This document shows positions 52,771 through 58,693 of a stretch of 63,333 bases of DNA, in pieces. Each line of letters opens with the position of its first letter. The stretch's first letter is position 1. Below the pieces are notes generated by a model. The model saw only the letters and a list, made by a program, of their open reading frames with translations. It searched no databases and was not told the DNA's origin. This DNA comes from Nocardioides sp. IC4_145 (lineage in GTDB: Bacteria; Actinomycetota; Actinomycetes; Propionibacteriales; Nocardioidaceae): NCBI RefSeq assembly GCF_011250565.1, contig NZ_JAANMS010000023.1, positions 1 to 63,333 on the forward strand, given 5' to 3'. The translations under genes were made by a program, and so were the position numbers.

Positions 52771-53517
52771 TCACGCGGGGAAGCGGGCGGTCGCGCGCTC
52801 GGCGGCGTACGTCGCCTCGAGCCGCTCCCGTCCGGCGCGGACGACCAGGACCAGCGAGCCGCTCCGCGCGAGCGGCTCGGTGAAGGTGGCGAGGCCTGGT
52901 GGGGAAGCCGGGTTCGCCTCCGAGAGGAGCCGGCCGCCGTCGGTGAGGAGACTCCCGGCGGCGGCCGCGCTCCACAGGTCTGCCTGCGTCCTGCCGCCGG
53001 TGCCGCCCTCGCCGTCGCGGACCGCGAGGTCGTCGTCCTGCGGCGGGTCCCAGGGGATGAACGAGTCCGGCTGCGACCAGACCTCGACGCCGACGTCGTG
53101 CACGCCGGCCGGCAGCGGGTCGGCGAACCGGACGCCGAGGGGGAGCAGCGAGCAGGCGAGGACGGGTACGTCGCCGGCCCGGTCGGCCCAGCGGTCGAGC
53201 CCGTCCGGGCCGCACACGACCGCGTCCGGCTCGGCGCCTTCCACGTCGTCGTCGAGGCTGACCGCGAGGCCGGCGTTCCAGGCGGCGCCGAGGAAGACCG
53301 GGCCGAGCCAGTGCGCCGGCAGGTCGAGGCGGACCGTGTCGCCGCGCTCGAGGTCGTGCTCCTCGACGAGCAGCGAGGAGGCCTTCGCCACCCAGTTGGC
53401 GTACGTCGTCACCGACAGCTCCACGCGCTCGCCGGTCGCGTCGTCGTAGAACGTCACCAACGGGCGGCCGGGCTCGCGGCGCAGCAGGTCGGCCAGGACG
53501 GTGGGGAAGGTCGTCAC
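52771..53517 (-). CDS. TIGR03089 family protein
   Basis: 248 residues. It resembles only the N-terminal part of AMP-dependent acyl-CoA synthetases (PLVTFYDDATGERVELSVTTYANWVAKASSLL, RGDTVRLDLPAHWLGPVFLGAAWNAGLAV) and lacks the later ATP motifs, which is characteristic of TIGR03089. M. tuberculosis Rv3268 is such a protein beside an LCP gene. The start GTG 53517 is set by TAGGGT seven bases upstream; an upstream GTG at 53535 would lie before that hexamer. It is divergent from manC. Function unknown. Confidence 0.85.
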   Translation of the reverse strand: MTTFPTVLADLLRREPGRPLVTFYDDATGERVELSVTTYANWVAKASSLLVEEHDLERGDTVRLDLPAHWLGPVFLGAAWNAGLAVSLDDDVEGAEPDAVVCGPDGLDRWADRAGDVPVLACSLLPLGVRFADPLPAGVHDVGVEVWSQPDSFIPWDPPQDDDLAVRDGEGGTGGRTQADLWSAAAAGSLLTDGGRLLSEANPASPPGLATFTEPLARSGSLVLVVRAGRERLEATYAAERATARFPA

Positions 53518-53524
53518 ACCCGTC

Positions 53525-53530
53525 ACCCTA
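53525..53530 (-). promoter_or_regulatory. -10 element, TIGR03089 gene (leaderless type)
   Basis: On the minus strand TAGGGT is followed by seven bases and GTG at 53517. Confidence 0.5.
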
Positions 53531-53560
53531 GACACGGAGCCGGGCGCAGCGGCCCGGCCC

Positions 53561-53566
53561 TAGGCT
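53561..53566 (+). promoter_or_regulatory. -10 element, manC (leaderless type)
   Basis: TAGGCT is followed by eight bases and the ATG at 53575. It is divergent from the TIGR03089 hexamer 30 bases away, so the two promoters share their upstream DNA. Confidence 0.5.
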
Positions 53567-53574
53567 TCGGGCCC

Positions 53575-54684
53575 ATGAGCTCCGCTGCCGCCGACCCGTC
53601 CGCTCTCGAGGGCTTCTGGGCCGTCATCCCCGCCGGCGGCGCCGGCACGCGGCTCTGGCCGCTCTCGCGCCGGACGTCGCCGAAGTTCCTGCGCGACCTC
53701 ACCGGGAGCGGGCGCTCGCTGCTGCAGGAGACCCACGAGCGGCTCGCGCCGCTGGCCGAGGACCGGTTCCTCGTCGTCACCGGGCGCCCGCACCGCTCGG
53801 CCGTCGCCGAGCAGCTGGCCGTTCTCGACGACGACGCAATCGTCGCCGAGCCGTCGGCGCGCGACTCCATGGCCGCGATCGGCCTGGCCGCCGCGGTGCT
53901 GGAGCGGCGTGACCCCGACGCGGTGATGGGGTCGTTCGCCGCCGACCACGTGATCGCCGACCCGGAGGCTTTCCGCGAGTGCGTGCGGACGGCGGTCCGG
54001 GTGGCCCGGGAGGGGTGGCTGGTGACGCTGGGGATCGAGCCGACGTTCGCGTCGTCCGCGTTCGGCTACGTGCACCTGGGGGAGGAGCTGCCCGGTCACC
54101 CGGGGGTGGCGTCGGTGCGGGAGTTCGTCGAGAAGCCGTCGACGGAGGTGGCGGCGGCGTACCTCACGACTGGGCGCTACCGCTGGAACGCCGGGATGTT
54201 CGTCGTACGGCCGACGGTGCTGCTCGACCTGCTCGCCACCTGGCACCCGGAGTTCGCCGCTGCGCTGCGGACGATCGCCGCGGAGCCAGGGCGCCTCGAC
54301 GAGCTGTGGCCGGACCTGCCGAAGATCGCGCTCGACCACGCCGTCGCCGAGCCCGCCGCCGACGCCGGCCGGGTCGTCACCGTGCCGTCGACCTTCGGCT
54401 GGGACGACATCGGCGACTTCGACTCGCTCGCGACGCTGCTCGACGCACTCCGCGAGGAGTCCGACTCGGTGACCGTGCTCGGCGACGAGGCCTTGGTCCG
54501 TGCAGTGGACTCGACCGGCCTGGTCGTCCCGCGGTCCAAGCGCGTCGTCGCCGTGGTCGGACTCGAGGACGTCGTGGTCGTCGACACCCCGGACGCGCTG
54601 CTCGTCACCACCCGCGCTCGCGCCCAGGACGTCAAGGCGGTCGTCACCGGCCTCACCGCCGACGGCCGGACCGACCTCACCTGA
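53575..54684 (+). CDS. manC: mannose-1-phosphate guanylyltransferase
   Basis: 369 residues. It makes GDP-mannose from GTP and mannose-1-phosphate for mannosylated glycans and lipids. Motifs: FWAVIPAGGAGTRLWPLSRRTSPKFL (GGxGTRLWPLSR), EPSARDSMAAIGLAA, GSFAADHVI, FVEKPSTEVAAAYL, YRWNAGMFVVRP and VPSTFGWDDIGDFDSL. No C-terminal phosphomannose isomerase domain is fused, so it is a stand-alone enzyme as in actinobacteria. It matches Rv3264c in position near fbiAB and whiB2. Confidence 0.95.
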   Translation: MSSAAADPSALEGFWAVIPAGGAGTRLWPLSRRTSPKFLRDLTGSGRSLLQETHERLAPLAEDRFLVVTGRPHRSAVAEQLAVLDDDAIVAEPSARDSMAAIGLAAAVLERRDPDAVMGSFAADHVIADPEAFRECVRTAVRVAREGWLVTLGIEPTFASSAFGYVHLGEELPGHPGVASVREFVEKPSTEVAAAYLTTGRYRWNAGMFVVRPTVLLDLLATWHPEFAAALRTIAAEPGRLDELWPDLPKIALDHAVAEPAADAGRVVTVPSTFGWDDIGDFDSLATLLDALREESDSVTVLGDEALVRAVDSTGLVVPRSKRVVAVVGLEDVVVVDTPDALLVTTRARAQDVKAVVTGLTADGRTDLT

Positions 54685-54727
54685 GCGCCGTTGTCGCCGG
54701 GAAGCCACGGGTCGGCCTCCGCGGGCG

Positions 54728-54733
54728 CATACT
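54728..54733 (+). promoter_or_regulatory. -10 element, small CarD-like gene (leaderless type)
   Basis: CATACT is followed by seven bases and the ATG at 54741. Confidence 0.4.
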
Positions 54734-54740
54734 GCTAGCA

Positions 54741-54962
54741 ATGTCTTCCTCGCACCGGGCGCGGCCACGCCATCTCGCCAGCAGTCCCTTCAAGCCCGAC
54801 CCGGAGCAGGTGATCGAGGAGTACGTCGTCGACGACCGCGTCTCCCACGACGCCCACGGCCTCGGTCGGGTCATCGCGGTCGACTCGCTCGCCGTCACCG
54901 TCGACTTCGGCGACCGCAACCTCCGCGTCCCCTCGCCGTTCTCGAAGATGTCCAAGCTCTGA
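54741..54962 (+). CDS. small protein with a CarD/TRCF-like interaction motif
   Basis: 73 residues. The segment DDRVSHDAHGLGRVIAVDSLAVTVDFGDRNLRVPSPFSKMSKL resembles the start of the CarD/TRCF RNA-polymerase-interacting domain (GxxVxHxxHGxGxVxxI ... VxFxxxxxRVPxxK), a small Tudor-like barrel. A basic N-terminal 20 residues (HRARPRHLASSPFKP) precedes it. Too short for CarD itself, and no DNA-binding second domain is present. It may bind RNA polymerase or be an unrelated SH3-like barrel. It stands alone after manC; two palindromic elements follow it. Confidence 0.6.
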   Translation: MSSSHRARPRHLASSPFKPDPEQVIEEYVVDDRVSHDAHGLGRVIAVDSLAVTVDFGDRNLRVPSPFSKMSKL

Positions 54963-55030
54963 CCCTGGGCTCGTCGCCTGCTGGTCCCTGGGTCGTGTGG
55001 CTCCTGGGGCCGAGGGGGTTCGTGTGACCG

Positions 55031-55119
55031 CACGCGTACCACCAATTGGTGGTACGCGTGACCTTCTGGGCCGATGCATTGCCCCAGAAGGGGGTGCGTA
55101 CCACCTATAGGTGGTACGC
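55031..55119. repeat. 86-bp triple-palindrome element, second type
   Basis: Two 24-bp perfect palindromes (55034-55057 and 55096-55119) share arms GCGTACCACC / GGTGGTACGC around AATT and TATA. The first extends to 30 bp (55031-55060). Between them is a 30-bp hairpin, CCTTCTGGG ... CCCAGAAGG (55062-55091) with ATGCAT at its middle. All parts are symmetric about 55076.5. The plan matches the 84-bp element but the sequence is unrelated. Confidence 0.88.
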
Positions 55120-55162
55120 GCGCGCTTGGGACGCCTGTGACTGGTGGGGCTGCTGAGGTCGG

Positions 55163-55250
55163 CAGCATCCCAAGTGAACTTGGGATGCTGGAGGTTCCCT
55201 GCCATCGCGATGGCCGAGAAGCGTGCACATCCCAAGTGAACCTGGGATCC
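55163..55250. repeat. 84-bp triple-palindrome element, copy 2
   Basis: The left palindrome has perfect 13-bp arms, CAGCATCCCAAGT / ACTTGGGATGCTG around GA (55163-55190; the shared 22-bp core is 55166-55187). The central GCCATCGCGATGGC is at 55201-55214 and the right palindrome at 55228-55249. Spacing is again 13 and 13. One spacer (CGAGAAGCGTGCA) matches copy 1 at 11 of 13 bases in the reverse direction; the other has diverged. It lies 43 bp from the second-type element. Confidence 0.85.
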
Positions 55251-55279
55251 CGCCACCGACCCGTGCCCGAGATCGCAGA

Positions 55280-55311
55280 CGGGCCGGCACCTCCGAGGAG
55301 GGGCCGGCCCG
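55280..55311 (-). terminator. hairpin terminator of the DUF3105 gene
   Basis: CGGGCCGGC pairs with GCCGGCCCG, with a nested CCTC/GAGG stem, 37 bases past the DUF3105 stop on the minus strand. Confidence 0.65.
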
Positions 55312-55347
55312 ACGGCGTACGACGTGTGGCGCGGGGGAGCGCCGGGG

Positions 55348-56103
55348 TCACATGGCGTTCGGCTCGGGGGAGTCCATGTAGGGGTACTCGATCATGAAGT
55401 CCTCGAGCGCCTCGCCGGAGGGCTCGGCGCAGTACTGCCAGACGCCGACCTGCGTGGAGGTGTCGGAGACGTCGTTGCCGGCGCCGCCGATGGACCAGTG
55501 GGTGTAGGCGATGTGCTGGCCGTCGGGGAAGGCCTCGCCGTCCTCCTCGGTCCACGGGACGGCCTTGAACTTCAGGCGGAGGTTCGAGGTGCCCTTGAAC
55601 TTCGTGGCGATGCCGCGGATGTCGTCCATCATCTCGTCGTCCGCGGCGGCGGTCTCGTCGTACCAGAGCACCGTGTAGCCGTGCTCGAGGTTGTGCACGA
55701 GCGCCTCGACCTCGGGCCGGTCCTCGGCGGTGTAGAGCTTGCGCTCCATCGGGTCGGGGGCGACGTTCGCCTCGTTCCAGTGGGCGCCGAAGGCCGGCGG
55801 CGAGTCCTCGTAGTCGACGGTCTGGCCGGTCGGGACGTGCTCAGAACTGCCGTTGGCCGCCTTCGTCGTGATGTCCTGGCACGCCGAGGCCGGCGCGCCG
55901 ATCGAGGAGATGTCGATGTCGTTGAACTTGCGCAGGTCCCACCAGTCCTTGATCGGCTGGTACGCAGCCGCGCCGATGAGGAGCAGGGCCACCAGCGAGC
56001 AGACACCGACGATCGCGAAGCCCCGGCGCTTGTCGGCGCCCTTCTGCTTCTTGCGGATCGAGTCGATGACCGCCTGGCGGTCGTTCTTGGCGGGCTTGGC
56101 CAC
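55348..56103 (-). CDS. DUF3105 membrane-anchored protein
   Basis: 251 residues. A basic cytoplasmic start (AKPAKNDRQAVIDSIRKKQKGADKRR) leads to one helix (FAIVGVCSLVALLLIGAAAY, about 29-48). The extracellular domain has the DUF3105 pattern: PPAFGAHWNEANVAPDPMERKLYTAEDRPEVEALVHNLEHGYTVLWYDE, whose PPxxGxHW and HNLEHG give a His-rich surface, and later AYTHWSIGG. The conserved His residues suggest metal binding, which is not established. It lies 51 bases after fbiB on the same strand, so may be read from the fbiA promoter or its own. Confidence 0.88.
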   Translation of the reverse strand: MAKPAKNDRQAVIDSIRKKQKGADKRRGFAIVGVCSLVALLLIGAAAYQPIKDWWDLRKFNDIDISSIGAPASACQDITTKAANGSSEHVPTGQTVDYEDSPPAFGAHWNEANVAPDPMERKLYTAEDRPEVEALVHNLEHGYTVLWYDETAAADDEMMDDIRGIATKFKGTSNLRLKFKAVPWTEEDGEAFPDGQHIAYTHWSIGGAGNDVSDTSTQVGVWQYCAEPSGEALEDFMIEYPYMDSPEPNAM

Positions 56104-56154
56104 GGTTCGGATTTCCTCGCGGTGGGTACGACGGTCGGGGATGCGCGGCAGAGT

Positions 56155-57132
56155 CTAGGTCGTGGCCGGGCGCAGCCGTGCCACGACGGCCGATCCCGCG
56201 GCGGAAGCCGGGCTCTCCACCCGCCACCCGTGCGCGAACGCGAGCGCCGCGACCGCGTCGGACCGGTCGCTGCGGACGTCGACCGCGTCGACCACGCCGT
56301 CCTCGAGCACCACCTCGGTCCCCGGGACGAGCCGCAGCACGGCGGCGAGGTCCTCGACAGGTACGGCGGTGCCGAACGGCGCTTGATCGGCCGGCTGCCC
56401 GAGCACGGCGCGTACGACGGCCTCGCGGGCGCCGTACCCGAACAGGTCGGCGCCCTCGGCCCGCACGAGCGCCCGCGCGCCGGGCCCGTCCTCGCCGGCC
56501 GGGAGCACCAGGTCGGCGCGCCCGCGGAGGATCGCGAAGGGGCGCGCGCCGAGCTTCCCGGAGGCGAGCTCTGCGACGCCGGCGATCTCGTCGGCGACGG
56601 CGGGGGCGGTCACGACGAGCGGGTTGCCGTGCGCGTCGAATCGTCCGGCGAAGGTCTCGGCCACGAGCAGGCCCGCGGCGCCGACCGCGATGTCGGTCTG
56701 CCCCTCCCGCCAGGCGCGGCCCGCGGTGTCGGTGACGACGACGCCGACGTTGCGGCCGGTGCGGTCGAGCACGTCGGTTCGCAGCCGCCGCGCGGAGGCA
56801 TCGGGGTCGACCGGCAGCAGCACGACCGAGCCCGCCTCCACGTTGCTGGCGTCGATGCCGGCCGCGGCCATGGTCAGCCCGTGGCGGGTCCGCACGATGG
56901 TGGTCGGCCCGCGGCGGGCGACCACCCGGACGGTCTCGCCGGCGAGCGCCTCCTCGCGCGTCGTACCGCTCACCACCCGGCCCTCGGCCTTGCTCACCAC
57001 CTTGCTCGTCACGACGAGCACGTCGCCGTCGGCCAGCTCGACCAGCGGCAGCACCAGTGCCGCGAGGTCGTCGCCGGCGCGGACCTCACCGACCCCGTCC
57101 GGCGCCCAGACCCTGATCTCCGAGGGGCTCAC
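56155..57132 (-). CDS. fbiB: coenzyme F420-0:L-glutamate ligase, without nitroreductase domain
   Basis: 325 residues. The CofE domain covers residues 1-245: LPLVELADGDVLVVTSKVVSKAEGRVV, RHGLTMAAAGIDASNVEAGSVVLLPVDPDASA, RNVGVVVTDTAGRAWREGQTDIAVGAAGL and ADEIAGVAELASGKLGARPFAILRG are family signatures. It adds glutamates to F420-0. About 80 extra residues follow, but the full FMN nitroreductase-like domain of mycobacterial FbiB (448 residues) is missing. That domain reduces dehydro-F420, so another enzyme must do so here. GTG 57132 overlaps fbiA by GTGA. Confidence 0.92.
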   Translation of the reverse strand: MSPSEIRVWAPDGVGEVRAGDDLAALVLPLVELADGDVLVVTSKVVSKAEGRVVSGTTREEALAGETVRVVARRGPTTIVRTRHGLTMAAAGIDASNVEAGSVVLLPVDPDASARRLRTDVLDRTGRNVGVVVTDTAGRAWREGQTDIAVGAAGLLVAETFAGRFDAHGNPLVVTAPAVADEIAGVAELASGKLGARPFAILRGRADLVLPAGEDGPGARALVRAEGADLFGYGAREAVVRAVLGQPADQAPFGTAVPVEDLAAVLRLVPGTEVVLEDGVVDAVDVRSDRSDAVAALAFAHGWRVESPASAAGSAVVARLRPATT

Positions 57133-58142
57133 GTGACGAGCCCGATCGCCGCCGCGGCCATGGCGGCGGTGGCGTCGTGGTCGGTCATCATCAGCGGTAC
57201 GGCGCGGCACGCGACGCCGCCGTCGACGACGCGCGCGACCTCGTCGGCGTCCCCCTCGTCGACCAGCCAGCCGTCGAGGACGCCGCCGTCCGACCGGGCG
57301 CCGTAGTGGAGCCCGACCGCCGCGGCGCTCACCTCGACGCCGATCGAGGTCAGCATCTGCTCGGCCATCCCGTGCACGTGGCTGGCGCCGACGATGGGGG
57401 AGACCCCGACCACGGGCGCCTTCGTCACGCGCAGCACGTCGCGGACGTCCGGGACGCCGAGGATCGTGCCGACCGAGACGACCGGGTTGGACGGCGGCAG
57501 CAGCACCAGGTCGGCGCCGGTGATCGCGTCGAGCACGCCGGGGCCGGGCGTCGTCTGGTCCAGACCGACGAAGACGACGGCCTCGGCGGGGACGGCGGCG
57601 CGCAGGCGCACCCAGTACTCCTGGAAGTGCACCACCCGCCGGCCGCTCGGGCTCTCCTCGTCGGCGACCGCGACGTGGGTCTCCACCCGGTCGTCGGTCA
57701 TCGGCAGCAGGCGGACGCGGTCGCCCCACCGCGGCTCGAGCCAGCGCCGGCACAGCGCGGTCGTCACCTGGGAGAGCGGGTAACCAGCCTCGAGCATCTG
57801 CGTGCGCACGAGGTGCGTGGCCACGTCGCGGTCGCCGAGGCCGAACCACGCGGGCTCGACGCCGTACTCCGCCAGCTCGGTCTTGACGCTCCACGTCTCG
57901 TCGCGGCGGCCCCAGCGGCGGACCGGGTCGATGCCGTCGCCGAGGGTGTACATCACCGTGTCGAGGTCGGGGCAGACCTTCAGCCCGTGCACCCACAGGT
58001 CGTCGGCGGTGTTGGCGACGACGGTCACGACCGCGTCGGCGGAGACCCCCGGGAGGGCGCCCGTCTCGATGCCGTGCAGCAGGCCCTGGAGGAACCGGGC
58101 CCCGCCGGTGCCGCCGGCCAGGACGGTGATGTCCCTAATCAT
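57129..58142 (-). CDS. fbiA: 2-phospho-L-lactate / phosphoenolpyruvate transferase (CofD/FbiA)
   Basis: 337 residues. It transfers the phosphoester from the activated GDP-linked acid onto the deazaflavin Fo, giving (dehydro)F420-0. Motifs: ITVLAGGTGGARFLQGL at the N-terminus, VVANTADDLWVHGLKVCPDLDTVMYTLGDGID, VRLLPMTDDRVETHV, LLPPSNPVVSVGTILGVPDVRD and VVGVSPIVGASHVHGMAEQM. The ATG at 58142 gives the family start; the longer frame upstream is non-homologous. It is followed by fbiB (GTGA). It is divergent from whiB, as in M. tuberculosis. Confidence 0.96.
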   Translation of the reverse strand: MIRDITVLAGGTGGARFLQGLLHGIETGALPGVSADAVVTVVANTADDLWVHGLKVCPDLDTVMYTLGDGIDPVRRWGRRDETWSVKTELAEYGVEPAWFGLGDRDVATHLVRTQMLEAGYPLSQVTTALCRRWLEPRWGDRVRLLPMTDDRVETHVAVADEESPSGRRVVHFQEYWVRLRAAVPAEAVVFVGLDQTTPGPGVLDAITGADLVLLPPSNPVVSVGTILGVPDVRDVLRVTKAPVVGVSPIVGASHVHGMAEQMLTSIGVEVSAAAVGLHYGARSDGGVLDGWLVDEGDADEVARVVDGGVACRAVPLMMTDHDATAAMAAAAIGLVT

Positions 58143-58212
58143 GTCGCCATCATCCCCGGCGGCCCGGGCCGGTGCCCACGAGGGGTCCGGAGCACCCATA
58201 TCAGATGCGGGC

Positions 58213-58242
58213 TTGACCAAGTGGGTACGACAGGCATGTAAT
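58213..58242 (+). promoter_or_regulatory. housekeeping-type promoter of whiB
   Basis: TTGACC (58213-58218), an 18-base spacer, and TGTAAT (58237-58242), about 59 bases before the GTG. A dyad GTGTC ... GACAC with CGTACG inside follows (about 58250-58267), a possible operator in the 5' leader. Confidence 0.55.
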
Positions 58243-58300
58243 TCCCACAGTGTCGTACGTCGGACACGTACAGCATCACCGGGTCGAAAGGGCGAGTGCC

Positions 58301-58555
58301 GTGAGAGAACTTTTTCTCCTCGACGGGGACGCCGAGGAAGCGGGTTGGCAGGAGCGCGCGCTGTGCGCTCAGACCGACCCCGAGGCGTTCTTCCCCGAGA
58401 AGGGTGGATCGACGAGGGAGGCCAAGAAGGTCTGCCTCACCTGCGAGGTGCGGACCGAGTGTCTGGAGTCCGCACTGATGAACGACGAGCGCTTCGGCAT
58501 CTGGGGCGGTCTCTCCGAGAGGGAGCGCCGCAAGCTGAAGAAGCGCGCAGTCTGA
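58301..58555 (+). CDS. whiB: WhiB-family iron-sulfur regulator (WhiB2-like)
   Basis: 84 residues from GTG 58301, with AAAGGG about nine bases upstream. Four Cys ligate a 4Fe-4S cluster: Cys22, Cys45, Cys48 and Cys54, the C-x22-C-x2-C-x5-C pattern. The turn GIWGGLSERERRK and the basic C-terminus KLKKRAV complete the family. Neighbours (fbiA, manC, Rv3259-like gene) identify it as the WhiB2/WhiB orthologue, a regulator of cell division and septation. A longer frame from an ATG at 58250 reads the leader and is less likely. Confidence 0.95.
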   Translation: MRELFLLDGDAEEAGWQERALCAQTDPEAFFPEKGGSTREAKKVCLTCEVRTECLESALMNDERFGIWGGLSERERRKLKKRAV

Positions 58556-58579
58556 GCACAGCAGTGCTGAGCAGAGCAG

Positions 58580-58623
58580 CATGAGAAGGGAACCCCGGTC
58601 GCCAGCGGCCGGGGTCCTTCTCA
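58580..58623 (+). terminator. hairpin terminator after whiB
   Basis: ATGAGAAGG-gaa-CCCCGG pairs with CCGGGG-tcc-TTCTCAT across a 10-base loop, 25 bases after the stop, followed by TTCGCT. The rest of the 138-bp gap carries only the next promoter. Confidence 0.8.
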
Positions 58624-58679
58624 TTTCGCTCGGTACTGCGCTGGGTTCTCTCGGTTCGGACCGGCCCCGGGGAGCCCCG

Positions 58680-58685
58680 TAGGGT
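58680..58685 (+). promoter_or_regulatory. -10 element, membrane GT2 gene (leaderless type)
   Basis: TAGGGT is followed by eight bases and the GTG at 58694. Confidence 0.5.
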
Positions 58686-58693
58686 CTTCCGAC

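Noticed and set aside
54735..55290. Minus-strand frames through the palindromic elements (peptides with repeated TTNWWYA or QVHLGC segments)
   Set aside because: The repetition comes from the palindromes themselves; there is no ribosome binding site and the frames differ between copies.
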